Shown here: positions 11,449-23,689 of the stretch, in pieces | Numbering within the stretch: position 1 is the first letter of the stretch | Layout: the number at the start of each line of letters is the position of its first letter | DNA from: Sordaria brevicollis | Lineage: Eukaryota; Ascomycota; Sordariomycetes; Sordariales; Sordariaceae | NCBI GenBank assembly: GCA_033439795.1 | Contig: JAUTDP010000013.1 | Location: 1,116,001 to 1,180,000 of the forward strand | DNA: 64,000 nucleotides | Reading direction: 5' to 3' | The notes under the pieces: generated by a model | Seen by the model: only the letters and a program-made list of their open reading frames with translations | Database searches by the model: none | Told to the model about the DNA's origin: nothing | Made by a program: the position numbers and the translations under genes

Positions 11449-14440
11449 GATTCTTTATATAAGTACGACGGTGGCGTATACAGCTCGTTACCCCTAGAGG
11501 GGAGCCGACCCGTATAGGTAATGTAATACGGGAAGAGAGAGATAGGATAATCGATTACATATAGGTAATACCAGGAGTCGAAACCGAATACTAAGGGGCG
11601 TAACGGTGCGAGCAAACCGGTTCGGACTATTATCCTTAAGAAGTTTAGGTCTATACCGGAGGAAAAGTTAAGAAAACGGAGGTAAAAGAAGGTTATAATT
11701 AAAATTTAATAAATATAGAAAAGGTACGAGAAGCGGCATTATAACGGATTTTAATCCTAGCGAAGATTAATATAAAAGAGGAATTGGAATTTATATTCGA
11801 TAAATTTGATAGAGAATTTATAAATATAACGGAGGAATTCGTCCCGTATTGGAAGAAAGGTCGAAGGAGAAGAACGAAGTAATAGATGCTAAAATGTAAA
11901 ATAGCGATGAAGAATATAAGGCGGAAGTAGTAAAAATAGTATAAGGAAAGGATATTTTCGAATTAAATAGAATTTGTAGAGGTATTGATAAAGAAAAGAA
12001 GGATTAATATAAAAATTTAGTAAATAATATAGCGAAAAAGTATTAAAAAGGCGTCGAAGAATTTAAATAAATTTTAGACCCTTAAAAAATAGGCCCGTAT
12101 TTAAAATTAATTATTAATAAATCCGCTTAAATTCCCAATTTTTAAATAATACGAAGGAATAAAAAAAATTAAAGACTATAATAATAAAGCGAATATTTTC
12201 GCCGAACGTTTCTTCCTAAAAATAAACGTTTTTATAAATTATTTATTTAATTAAACCCTTCTTTTAAATACCGGTAATTTATTATTTATTAACGAATTAA
12301 TTATTAAAAAAGATATTTAAAATATTTTATTTCGAATAGTTCCGAATAAAGTATTAAATATTAATTAATATTCGAATAAATTTTTAAAAATTTATAAAGA
12401 ATTATTCCAAAAGGCTATAACCGCTTTCGTAATTACGAATTTTCGTTTTAAATATTTCCTATAACGGTTTAAAAACGTAAAAGTAATCGTTTTTAAAAAA
12501 TTAAGAAAAACCGCCGTATAATAAAAATTAATTGGCGTATAAAGGCTAATTTTATTATTAAATAACGTTAAAAAAATCTTTAAAACGCTCGTTGTTAAAA
12601 AATTTATTTAAGCCGCGGAAGAATTCAACTTCCTATTAAAGGGTTAAATAAATAATCGGGCAAACCGTTCGACCGAATTTACTATCCGTATCGTTATAGA
12701 TATTATATATACGGCCTAAAAATTCGGAGCCGTTATATCGCTAATACTCTTTAATTTTAAAAACGTATTTAATAAAATTAATTATAAATAATTATTATAT
12801 ATTTTATAAGAAATATAATTTTTATAATAAATTTTCGAATAAATAACGAATTTCGTTTACGGATAAAAAAGTTCCCTTTTCTTCGATAACGAAATATCCA
12901 TTCCTTATACTATAAAAACCGGAATACCCTAAGGCTCCCCCCTCTCCTTAATTCTTTTTATCCTTTTTATTACCCTATTATATTATAAATTATTTATAAA
13001 TAAAAATATAATTATAATCGGCTTCGCTAATAATATTAATATTATTATTATAACGAAAATTATTAAAGAGAATTATAAAATATTTTAAATAATATAAAAA
13101 ATTTATTCCGAATAAATAAAAGAGAGAAATATAGAATTCGAAACGAATAAAACGGAATTAATATATTTTATACGGATAAAGGTATTAAGAACGGAAATTC
13201 TTTAATTTAGAGATATTATATTTCGATTAATAAAATTAATAAAATTCCTAAACCTTTAATTAAATTATAAATTTAATTATCGAATTTACGTAGAGGTTAT
13301 TAAAAAAAAATAAAAATTTAAATAAATATATTAACCCAATTAGCCGTAAAAATTTAGAGTTATTCCTTCATTCGTATAAAGGAAATTTATATTAAATATA
13401 TTCGAAACGCGATTATATATAGAGCTTTAACTTTCTATTAACTAATAAAAATATATAATAAACCCCGAAGGATAATAATCGGATTAATTAAATATTAAAT
13501 TAAATATTTAAAAATCGTCGCCGGGGTATATAAGGCTACGCCGGTATAGAACTTTAAAATAGAAATTTTTTACCTACTATTCGACCTCTATTTTAATAAA
13601 AGGGTAAAGGCTTTCGAAGAGAAATTCGCCTATATAAATTAAATTAAATTCGTCCGAAGAATAATAATTTAAATAATTAACTATATTTAAATAAAACGAA
13701 TAAAAAGTCGACTATTTATTAATAAACCGGAAAACGGTACCGCTAAAATTAAATAAGCGGAGGAATAAATACTAATAAAAAACCTTATAATAATTATAAT
13801 AAGACCGCCCCTAATAATAAGCATACCCGCTCAACCGTTATAACCGCCAGAACCTTTAACCCTCGATCGAAAAATATAATTAGAAAATACTACGAAAAAA
13901 AAAATAAAAATCGTACTATAATTATTAATTAATAATAACAACAACTAAATTAAATCGGTAATATAAATTTATAATTACTAACTTCGACCCGAAATTTAAT
14001 AATACTATAATAAAATAGTATATAATCGATTAGAAAAAGAAAAAGTAGAAAAAAACCCAACCCTCGGAAAATAATAAAGATTATTATCTATTAACGAAAA
14101 CGAAAAACTCCCTCCTCATTTAAATAAAAATAGAGGTAATCGGCCTTAGGGCCTTCTTTTTCTAAAAGAGAATCCCTAATATTAATACCCCTATTTATTT
14201 ATATAAATTAAAACGAAAAACATTTTACTATATTATATTCGAATATTTCTAAATAATAAATATATAATTTATAATAATTAATTATCCGTAAACGTAAAAA
14301 TAATTCTAAATTCATTTAAATAATAAAATTAAGGCTAAAAGAATCTTATTATAAATATTTCGGTTAAAACGATTAAATAAATACCGCTTAATAATCGAAT
14401 TAGAAAAGGAGCGGCGAAATAAATTCGCTCGCTATTTTTA
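11449..14440 (+). pseudogene. LINE-2 ORF2: endonuclease tail, reverse transcriptase, Cys/His C-terminus
   Basis: Plus-strand ORF2 remnant. It starts in the C-terminal end of the APE endonuclease, where the SDHYP-type motif reads SDYYP at about 11625. The reverse transcriptase shows an RPISLLNTLGK-like motif at about 12535-12580, LFNFKNVFNKINYK (originally LLSLDLKGAFDKI-type) at about 12745-12785, a GIPQGSPLSPILF-like block at about 12920-12960, and GFADDIN turned to GFANNIN at 13020-13042. A C-terminal Cys/His zone of the kind found in fungal LINEs lies at 14100-14400. No RNase H motif was recognised. TAA/TAG codons and the lost catalytic Asp residues make it inactive. Confidence 0.8.
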
Positions 14441-14654
14441 ATTTTTCTTTTCTTCCTTTTCTTTCACTTTTATTTACTAATACGTTAAAACGAAGACGGG
14501 GAGAAGATTTTTATTTAATTAAAAATCTATCGGGCCGCAAAAACGACGATTTATTTAATTATTACTTCTTTTTATAATTAATTAAAGCCTTCAATATTTT
14601 ATTATTATCGGCGAATAAATAATTTTATTTATCGAACTAACGAATATATTAGCG

Positions 14655-17050
14655 TATAATATTAATTACGAATTAACGCTAAACGAACTAATTATTATTG
14701 ATAGGAATGGAATTAATAAAACGAATAATTAGCGAATTAATTTCCATCGGAAAATTATTATAAAAAAGTATATAAATACCGTTACTACTCTAAAGAATTC
14801 TACTACTATTACTACGAAATAAATTACTACTATTATTATAGGGCAAATTATTATTATTATTATAAGGGATACTATTTAAAGGAATATAATTACCGATTAA
14901 ACTATCCTTATTAAAAAAAAAAATTCGTAATAGCCTTTCTAAAAATAATTATTAATTAATTACTTTCTATAGCGAATAAATTACTTAAAGGTATTAATAA
15001 AACCGTTATTAATAAAGCGAAAGCGAATTGCGCCGGTAAATTCTTTAATAATAATATAAAAATAGATAAAATAATCGTAAAATTCGCTATTAACCGGGTT
15101 TCGGGCAACGACCTTCTTTTAAAAAGTATTATAAAAATCGTAGAAACCGCGAAGCGTATCGATTATATAATATAAAATTATTAAAGTAAGTAAGAATTTT
15201 ATTCCCTAGCTAAATCTATAGCGCCAATATAGTATAGAGTCTATTTCCGATTCCCCGTAGGATGAAACCATAGGCGTTAAGCGCCCCGGATAAAAACCCC
15301 AACTATATTTCCCGGCGCGGACCTATCTACGCCGCTTCTTCGGCATTTTATAATTATAATATATATTTACCGCCAATGCGATTAATATCCGTCTTATCCC
15401 TTCTATTTATTATTATATTAAAATATTAGACCGTTCTACCTCTTTAATTCGCTATCCCGTCCTTTATTTATTACCGCCTTCCGCTTTTTATTCCCCCGCT
15501 TATTTATTTTTTTAACCGCTATTAAATTTTTTAATTATTAAATTTTCTTTTATTCTTTTTATCTTCTTCCTCTTCCTATTATAATTATATTTCTATTATA
15601 GTTTATATTAACGTAAAGATTTCCCTCTTTTAAATATAAAAACCCCTTATCCCCCGGGTTTTTTTAGGTTTTTCCTTCCTTTAATAATAATAATCGATTC
15701 GAAATGGCTACTCTCCGTTAAAAATACGTTGAAGCGTTCTGTAAAATAATAAAGATTTTTAATAAAAATAAGGGTGAGAATTCGTTTCCTTTTTATTTTC
15801 TTTTATTAACCTTTATATTTAATATAATTAATACCGATATTAAGATTAATTTCGAACGTATTATTAAATATTTTATTAATAATAAATTCTTTTATATATT
15901 AAAAAAAGGGTAAATCCTCCCTTCGTTATATTCTATCCTTATATTAATTTCTCCGAAATTATATTTATATTCTCCCGTATTTCGCTTATACCCTTTAATT
16001 AATTGAAGCCCTTTTCTCCTTTTTAGCCGTCCCGGGTTATAATATTTATATAAAGGTTATCGTTAAATCGATTTATTATATCCTTAATTATCCGAATAAA
16101 TTACTATCTTTTACATTATTAACGTTTCCTATTTTAATTCGTCTTTAAATAAATTCAATTAGGCTATTTAGTGTACCTTGGCGGTTTCGTATTATATAGT
16201 CGATATACTTCGCGGCTTTTGCGATTTCTGCAATACCTTTTAGGAGAAGGTCGTTAATAAAGACCCGACTAGTAGCGAGTTCCGCGACTATTTTGTCCGC
16301 TTCCGCATCGTCGCTAAGGAGTTTACCGGCGCGATTCGCCCTCGCCTCAATAAAATTATTAAAGTATATTAAATAATTTAATTAAATTTATTTAAAAACG
16401 AATTAGAATAAAAAACGTTAATAATATAAAGGATAATAATTTATTCGGGTAATTAAGGATATAGTAAATCGATTTAACGACGGCCTTTATATAAATATTA
16501 TAACCTAAGACGGCCGGGAAAGTAAAAAAGGCCTTAATTAATTAAAAAATATAAATAAAATACGGAGGAGTATAAATATAGCTTCGGAAAAATTAACGTA
16601 AAGATAAAACGTAATAAAGGGAAAATTTACCCTTTTTCTAATATATAAAGGAATTTATTATTAGTAAGGAATTTAATAATATATTCGAAATTAATTTTAA
16701 TATTAATATTAATTATATTAAATATAAAGGTTAATGAAAGAGAGTAAAGGGGAAATAAATATTTGCCCTTATCCTTATTAGAAGTTTTTATTATTTTATA
16801 GAATACTTTAATACGTTTTTAACGGGGAATAACTATTTCGAATCGATTATTATTATTATTAAAGGAAGGAAAAGCTTAAAAAAGCCCAAAGGATAAAAGG
16901 TTTTTATATTTGAAGGAGGGAAATCCTTATATTAATATAAATTATAATAAAAATATAATTATTATAAAGGGAAGAAGAAGATAAAAAAAATAAAGGAAGG
17001 TTTAATAATTAGGAAATTTAATAACGGTTAAAAAGGTAAACGGGCGGGGG
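14655..17050 (+). pseudogene. LINE-2 ORF3-like region, split by LINE-3
   Basis: Plus strand. The part before the insertion is 14655-15186, with the triplet-rich linker at about 14770-14880 and the helical segment starting at about 14920. The part after it is 16365-17050, with the basic 3' half. Removing 15187-16364 restores a continuous alignment with the uninterrupted copies at 31290-32545 and 56145-57400. Confidence 0.6.
15187..16351 (-). mobile_element. LINE-3: short 5'-truncated LINE-A inserted in LINE-2
   Basis: Minus strand, 1,165 bp, flanked by a TSD of at least 13 bp AAAATTATTAAAG (15174-15186 and 16352-16364). It holds only the 3' UTR (15187-15410) and the 3' part of the ORF3-like region, and its 5' truncation point is inside the helical segment. 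The right 170 bp (16180-16350) keep CpA/TpG and are almost unmutated, whereas the left part is heavily mutated. It is the innermost element of the chain LINE-0, LINE-1, LINE-2, LINE-3. Confidence 0.9.
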
Positions 17051-17369
17051 AATAAAAGGTAGAAAGCGGTAATAAATAGAGGATAGGACGGCGGATTAGG
17101 AAAGTAGAACGGTTTAATATTTTTATATAATAATAAATAAAAGGGATAAGACGGATATTAATCGTATTAGTAGTAAATATATATTACAATTATAAAACGC
17201 CGAAGAAGCGGCGCAAATAAGTCTACGCCGGGAATTATAGCCGGGGTTTTTATCCGGGGCATTTAACGCCTACGGTTTTATCCTACGGAGAATCGAAGAT
17301 AGACCCTATATTATATTAGCGCTATAAATTTAGTTAGGGAATAAGAATCTTACTTAACGGTATTATTTT

Positions 17370-20038
17370 CTAATTTATTAATAAATAATTAACTTTTTAT
17401 TCGTTTTATTTAAATATAATTAATTATTTAAATTATTATTCTTCGGACGAACCTAATTTAATCTATATAGGTAAATTTCTTTTTAAAAGTTTTTACCCGT
17501 TTATTAAAATAGAGGTCGAATAGCGGGTAAAAAATTTCCGTTTTAAAATTTTATACCGGCGTAGCTTTATACGCCCTAGTAACGATTTTTAAATATTTAA
17601 TTTAATATTTAATTAATTTAATTATTATCCTTCGGGGTTTATTATATATTTTTATCGGTTAATAGAAGGTTGAAGCTTTATATATAATTATATTTCGAAT
17701 ATATTTAGTATAAATTTCCTTCGTACGAACGAAAGAGTAATCCTAAATTTTTGCAATTAACCGGGTTAATATATTCGTTTAAATTTTTTTTTTTTTTTTA
17801 ATAACCTCCGCGTAAGTTCGATAATTAAATTTATAATTTAATTAAATACTTAAAAATTTTATCGATTTTATTAATCGAAATATAATATCTCCGAATTAGA
17901 GAATTTCCGTTTTTAATACCTTCGTTTATATAAAATATATTAATTTTATTTTATTCGCTTCGAATTCTATATTTCTTTCCCTTACTTATTCGGAATAAAT
18001 TTCTTATATTATTTAAAGTATTTTATAATTCTCTTCGGTAGTCTTCGTTATAGCGACGATATTAATCTTATCGGTAAAGCTAATTATAATTATATTTTTA
18101 ATTATAATTAATTTATAGTATAATAAAATAATAAAAAGGATAAAAAGAATTAAGGAGAGGGGGGAATTTTAGGGTATTCCGGTTTTTATAATATAAGGAG
18201 CGGATATTTCGTTGTTAAAGAAGAAGGAACTTTTTTATCCATTAATAAAATTCGCTACCTATTTAAAAATTTATTATAGGAATTGTATTTCTTATAAAGT
18301 ATATAATAATTATTTATAATTAATTCTATTAAATATATTTTTAAAATTAAAGAATATTAGCGATATAATAATTTTGAGTTTTTAAATTATATATATAATA
18401 TCCGTAACGATACGGATAGTAAATTTAATCGAACGGTTTACCTAATTACTTATTTAATTTTTTAATAGGAAATTAAATTGTTTTATAATTTAAATAAAGT
18501 TTTTAATAATAAACGCTTCGAAAATTTTCCTAACGTTATTTAATAATAAAATTAACCTTTATACGCCGATTAACTTTTATTATATAATAATTTTTCTTAG
18601 CTTTTTAAAAATAATTATTTTTATATTTTTAAACCGTTATAAAAAGTATTTAAAACGAAAGTTCGTAATTACGAAAATGGTTATAACCTTTTAAAATAAT
18701 TCTTTATAAATTTTTAAAAATCTATTCGAATATTAATCGATACCTAATACTTTATTTAAAATTATCTAAAATAAAATATTTTAAATATCCTCTTCGGTAA
18801 TTAATTCGTTAATAAATAACGAATCGCTAATATTTAAGGGAAGGATTTAATTGGGTAAATAGTTTATAGGGACGTTTATTTTTAAAAAGAAATATTCGGT
18901 AAAAATATTCGCTTTATTATTATAATCTTTAATTTCTTCTATTCCTTCGTATTATTTAAGAATTAGGAATTTAAGCGGGTCTATTAATAAATAGTTTCGG
19001 GTACGGGTTTATTTTTCGAAGGTTTAAAATTTATTTGAATTTTTCGACGCTTTTTCGATACCTTTTTGCTATATCGCTTATTAAATTTTCGTATTAGTCC
19101 TTTTTTTTTATTAATACTTCTACGAATTTTATTTTATTCGAAGATATCCTTTCCTTATATTATTTCTATTATTTTTATTTTATATTTTTTATTACTATTT
19201 TATATTTTAGCGTTTATTATTTCGTTTTTCTCTTTCGACTTTTCTTTTAATATAGGATAAATTTTTCCGTTATATTTATAAATTCTTTATTAAATTTATC
19301 GAATGTAAATTCTAATTCCTTTTTCGTATTAATTTTCGTTAGGACCGAAATCCGTTATAATATTACTTTTCGTATTTTTTCTATATTTATTAAATTCTAA
19401 TTATAATTTTCTTCTATTTCCGCTTTTTTAACCTTTTTTTGAATATAAATTTAAATTTTTTAAAAATAATAATCCGAACCGGTTTATTTATATTATTACG
19501 CCTTTTAATATTTAATTTTAATTTTTAATATCATTTATACGTAATTGATTATCTTATTTTTCTCTTCCTATATTATATTATTTATATAGGTTAATTCCCC
19601 CTTAAAGGTGATAAGCTATATATATTACCGTTATATTTATATAAAGAGTTTTTCGGCTTTCGGGTTAATTTTATTCTTTAAATTCTAATTAAGATAATAA
19701 AGGTTAAAATCTCCGACGGCTATAATTTAATATCTTATTGGGGGTTTTTCTTTAAAGAATTTAAAGAGGGGAAACTTTTATTCGTATTTTAGTATTTTAT
19801 ATATTTTAATAGGGGAATAAATTAAATAAATAATTAATAATTCCTTTAAATTTTTAAACGTTATAGAAGTTTAATTCTTTTTAATATAGAAATTTAAATC
19901 TTTAAAATTCTATTTTTTATTTACGTAAATAACCGCCTTCCCCTTTTTTAAATAATTTACCCTAATATATTTATTATTTTATAAATAATAAATATCTTCG
20001 TTTAAATTCTTATTTAGTTTTTAAATCGCTCTAATATT
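17370..20038 (-). pseudogene. LINE-1 ORF2, main piece (endonuclease and RT)
   Basis: Minus strand. Continues leftward at 11088-11448 and 8659-8964, where the C-terminus lies. The APE endonuclease GDFN..HP.W motif is at about 19690-19745 (its Gly-Asn-Phe-Asn form is RIP-altered). The reverse-transcriptase GFADD equivalent is at about 18050-18090, where one Asp codon survives better than in other copies. The 64-codon plus-strand open stretch at 19066-19260 overlies it but is Phe/Leu/Ile-rich antisense noise. Confidence 0.75.
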
Positions 20039-20868
20039 ATAAATCTCCTTTTATTCGAATAATAATTTCCTTCTTTCGTATAATTTCCTTATATTTTAAT
20101 AAAATATTTTTAAATAAATTATTAATTATTTTATAAGGGAATATTTTTTAGCCTTGCGGGCGGAATAGGAATAGGAATTTTTTTTTTTTAAATAGCCGGT
20201 TTGGCGGCGGTAATTAAACCGGCGCTATTTTAAATACCCGAATTTTAAAAGTTTATAAATACGTTTATTAAATTTTTAACCGTTAATTTTAATTTAATAA
20301 AGGGCTTATTAATTTATTTGTAGGTATAGCCTTTATTTCCGCTTTTAAACTCTCTTTTACAAATAATAATAGTATAAGTAGTAGGGGGGGTTTTAAAAAG
20401 ATTAATATCCCTATTATTTTTTACCGCCGCCGGTTTTAATATAATATTTCTTTTAAAGTCCTTTTAATATATAAAAAAATATAGCCTTTTAACGTACGTT
20501 ACGGTGGCTTTCGTAATAATTTTTTTGAAGAAGGGGGTATACCTTCTTTTCGAAAATATAATATTCGTACTTTTTATATAAAATATAGAAAATTAGCGAT
20601 TTATTTTCGTTAAATAGGTAATTTATTTCTTTAAAATAATTTTTATTATATTTATCCTTATTATAGCGTTTATAAACGTTAATATTATAATAGAATTTCT
20701 TTAAATATTTTATATTTTAATAAATAAAATATTATTGGATATTAACTAAGGAAGTAAACGGTTTATAAATATACGTATTACCCTCTTAGAAGAAGAATCC
20801 TTTATAAAGAATTTCGGTTATTTTTATAATTATAATTTATATTATAAAGAATCCCTTATTTTCGCTAA

Positions 20869-20919
20869 GGGACTTACTCGGGGGGCAGTGTCACTTTTCT
20901 CCGGGGGCAGTGTCACTGC
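20869..20919 (+). repeat. Left terminal inverted repeat
   Basis: 51 bp, exact reverse complement of 21232-21282. It contains two copies of the 13-mer GGGGCAGTGTCAC; a third lies just inside at about 20951-20964. Repeated short motifs in a transposon end are typical of transposase binding sites, which is inference here. Confidence 0.9.
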
Positions 20920-21007
20920 CCGCATAGTAAAAACCTAGCAAAATTACTCCAGGGGCAGTGTCACGTTACCTTGGTTTAGTCCAAATGCAGCTATCGCGAT
21001 GTAGTTA

Positions 21008-21060
21008 CGATAACGATAGCGATAACGATAACGACAACGACAACGATCACGATAATAATA
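21008..21060. repeat. CGATAA/CGACAA simple repeat
   Basis: Short hexamer-like array (CGATAACGATAGCGATAACG then CGACAACGACAACG) in the core of the inverted-repeat element. It explains the Arg/Tyr-alternating translation on the minus strand, which is not a gene. Confidence 0.8.
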
Positions 21061-21231
21061 CGAGCGTTTTCGAATATTTTCAATAATAATAATAATAATA
21101 ATGATAATAGGGTAAAGTATAAGAAATAAAGTAAATGGCTTTGGGAACTTCACGTACGAGATTGGGGTACCCACGTGATAAGTAACGTGACACTGCCCCC
21201 GGAGTAAAAACCTAGCAAAATTACTCTATAA

Positions 21232-21282
21232 GCAGTGACACTGCCCCCGGAGAAAAGTGACACTGCCCCCCGAGTAAGTCCC
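21232..21282 (-). repeat. Right terminal inverted repeat
   Basis: 51 bp, mirror of 20869-20919. It has two inverted copies of the 13-mer (GTGACACTGCCCC), with a third at about 21187-21200, so the element carries three copies at each end pointing in opposite directions. Confidence 0.9.
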
Positions 21283-22326
21283 TTCGCTAATTCCTTTTTT
21301 CTACGGGTGTATTTTAATAATAAAAACGTTTAAATTCGTTTATTATATTTTATAAATAATATCCTCTATCTTTATATATTCGGCGATATTTATTTAAGCG
21401 AACCCTTTAGCGATTAATATAATAATATTTAAAAATACGAACGTTTTTTCGTTAAAGATTTTTTTAATTTAAATTTAATATTATTAATATTATTTATATA
21501 TAGCGTTATTAAATATAATCCTATAATTTCCGGTTATAAATAGTTTCGTAATAGTTCGTACGATATTAAGGGTATTAATTTTTAGGTCGCGAAGTATTTT
21601 TTTAATTTAAATTTTAATTTCTTCGTTCGTTCGTTTCGAATATTAAATATCGATTATAATATTTCGAATAAAAAGGGTACGGTTATAATTAATAGGGAGT
21701 ATTTTTAGAAGGGGGGTAATAATTATAGTATATTAAAGGATAGATTTAATTTTAGGAAAAATATCCTTTATAATTCCGGCTTATATTTTTAACGCTTTTT
21801 TAGCGTTTTTTAATAATTTTTATAGGATCGTTTTCTTTAAGTCGTTAAAATTTTTTTTAATAATAATTTAATTATTATTAACCTTATTAATTTCGGGGCA
21901 CGTTACTTTACTTTTTTTTATAAGGATTTTCGTATATTCGTTAAATAATTTACGAATTTAATTGTAATTTTCGAACGAAACGGCGTTATAGTCCGAAAAT
22001 TTATTCGCTTTAGCGATAAATTTTTTTATAGTTTCGTCGTCCTTTTACATTTTTTCCGAAATTTTTGCGGCGTACGCTACGTTAGGGTCGTTATATATTA
22101 AAAATCCTACGAATGGATTATAAACGCTATTTTCGGATCTATAATCGCCGCTATTAATTATTATCGGTAATAATAATATATCGTCGTTATTATAATTATC
22201 GCGGGATATTGTAAGGGACGTAAAAGACCCTTTTAAATCGATTCCTATTATCGGTTTTCGTTTTAAAGCGTTCCTCGACCAGAAATTGGCGTTTCCGGTT
22301 CTAAAGTAATTTTTTAAGAAAATATA

Positions 22327-23480
22327 ATTCATAAAAATATTCGCTTTATTATTATAATTATTAGTTTTTATTATACCTTTATATATTTTAAAGGTTAATA
22401 ATTTGGGCGGGTTTATTAATAAATAATTCCAAATCCGGGCTTATTATTCAAAAAATTGAAATTCGTTTATATTTTTCGACGCTTTTTCAACGCCTTTTTT
22501 CTATATTATTCGTTAAACTTTCGTATTAACCTTCTTTTTCTTTATAAATATTTTTACGAATTTTAACCAATTCGAAAGCGTTTTTTGCCTATATTTCTTC
22601 TATTATTTCTATGTCGCTTTTTTCGTTACTTTTTTATATTTTAATATTTATTATTTTATTTATTTCCTTCGATTCTTCTTCTAATATAGGACGAATTCTA
22701 TAATTATATTTATAAATTCCCTATTGAATTTATTGAATATAAATTCTAAATTTTCTATTATTCTAATTTATTTTAGGATCGATATTTATTATAATACCGC
22801 CTTTCGTACTTTCTTTATATTTATTAGATTTTAATTATAATTTCCTTTAATTTCTATTTGCTTATTTATTTTTCTAATATAAATTTAAACTTCTTAGGGG
22901 TAATAATCAAAATTATTTTATTCGTACCTTTACGCCCCTCAATATTCGGCTTTAATTTCCGGTAATATTTATACGTAATTAATTATTTTATCCCTTTTAT
23001 TTTATATTATATCATTTAAGTATTTTAATTCCCCGCGAAGGGTAATAAATTATATACGCTATTATTATACTTATATAAAGAGTTTTTCGATTTTTAGGTT
23101 AATTTTATTCTTTATATTTTAATTAGGATAATAAAAATTAAAGTCCCTTATAATTATAATTTAATATTTTATTAAAGGTTTTTCTTCGAAGAATTTAAAA
23201 AGGGGAAACCTTTATTCGTATTCTAATATTTTATATATTTTAATAAGGGAATAAATTCAATAAACGGTTAAAAATTCTTTTAATTATTTAAACGTTATTA
23301 TAGCCTAATCCCTTGTAATATAGGAATTTAAGTCCTTAAAACTTTATTTCTTATTTACGTATATTACCGCCCTACCCTTCTTTAAATAATTTACCCTAAT
23401 ATATTTACCGCCCTTTAGGCGATGAATATTTTCGTTTAAATTTTTACCCGCTTCTTAAATTATTATAACGTTGTAAATTT
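22327..23480 (-). pseudogene. LINE-0 ORF2, N-terminal part (APE endonuclease)
   Basis: Minus-strand N-terminal third of LINE-0 ORF2; it continues at 6873-4692 beyond LINE-1. The endonuclease GDFNxHHPxW-type block is at about 23100-23165. The linker to the reverse transcriptase fills 22327-22700. The junction at 22326/22327 is the right TSD of LINE-1. Confidence 0.7.
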
Positions 23481-23689
23481 CTTCTTATTCGAATAATAAT
23501 TTCCTTCTTTCGTATAATTTCTTCATATTTTAATATAATATTTTTAAATAAATTATTAATTACTTTAAAATAGAATAATTTTTAAATCCTATAATAAAAA
23601 TAAGAGTAAATATTATTTTCTTTTAAACGGTCGGTTTAATAACGGTAATTATATTAATACTATTCCGTTTACTAAAGCTTTAAAAGTTT

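Larger units (their letters stand above)
11449..17353 (+). mobile_element. LINE-2: 5'-truncated LINE-A inserted in LINE-1
   Basis: Plus strand, flanked by a 15-16 bp TSD TTAACGGTATTATTTT (11433-11448 and 17354-17369). Its 5' end falls in the last part of the endonuclease domain, so ORF1 and most of the endonuclease are missing. Own length is about 4.73 kb after removing LINE-3 (15187-16351 plus TSD). The 3' UTR is at 17190-17353 and ends GGGAATAAGAATCTTAC. The first 200 bp (11450-11650) are much less RIP-mutated than the rest. Confidence 0.9.
20869..21282. mobile_element. 414-bp non-autonomous inverted-repeat element (MITE-like)
   Basis: Perfect 51-bp terminal inverted repeats (20869-20919 and 21232-21282) enclose a non-coding core. 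Flanks are the 8-bp direct repeat TTCGCTAA (20861-20868 and 21283-21290), and the paralogous LINE-4 site at about 37446-37455 has a single TTCGCTAA, an empty site. The element has normal CpA/TpG content, so it escaped RIP or arrived later. An 8-bp TSD suggests hAT-type transposition, but the termini (GGGACTTACTCGG) are not the usual hAT CAG type. Boundaries could shift by 2 bp because the TSD ends in AA and begins with TT. No transposase is encoded; a 76-codon minus-strand open stretch inside is a shadow. Confidence 0.9.
20250..22295 (-). pseudogene. LINE-1 ORF1, split by the inverted-repeat element
   Basis: Minus strand, two pieces: 22295-21291 and 20868-20250. The N-terminal 95 codons (22045-22332) are still open and match LINE-5 ORF1 residue by residue (GNANFWSRNALKRKPIIGID against the LINE-5 equivalent). 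This shows the frame and the least damaged N-terminus in the window. The C-terminal part is Lys/Arg-rich and ends near 20250. ORF1 of Tad-like LINEs is a nucleic-acid-binding chaperone; a zinc knuckle is not clearly preserved here. Confidence 0.65.
6874..22310 (-). mobile_element. LINE-1: full-length LINE-A inserted in LINE-0
   Basis: Minus strand, flanked by perfect 16-bp TSDs TTTTTAAGAAAATATA (6858-6873 and 22311-22326). Its own pieces are 6874-8964, 11088-11448, 17370-20868 and 21291-22310, total about 6.97 kb. Insertions inside it are the cluster at 8965-11087, LINE-2 with its TSD, and the inverted-repeat element with its TSD. The 3' end reads GGGAATAAGAATCTTACTTA and the 5' end ATTACTTTAGAACCGG, the same 5' start as LINE-6 at 50745. 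This makes AACTGCTTTAGAACCGG the likely family 5' terminus. Confidence 0.9.

Noticed and set aside
15187..15410. Separate SINE or LTR family for the recurrent 3' block with CCCCGTAGGATAAAACCG
   Set aside because: TSD-bounded copies show it is always the 3' terminus of LINE-A, including the 27-bp micro-insertion, so it is not an independent element.
19066..19260. 64-codon plus-strand open stretch rich in Phe, Leu and Ile
   Set aside because: It lies antisense to the LINE-1 ORF2 remnant, has no conserved counterpart in other copies, and its composition follows from AT-rich DNA.
20944..21174. 76-codon minus-strand stretch with Arg/Tyr and poly-Ile runs
   Set aside because: It is a translation of simple repeats inside the inverted-repeat element, with no coding character.
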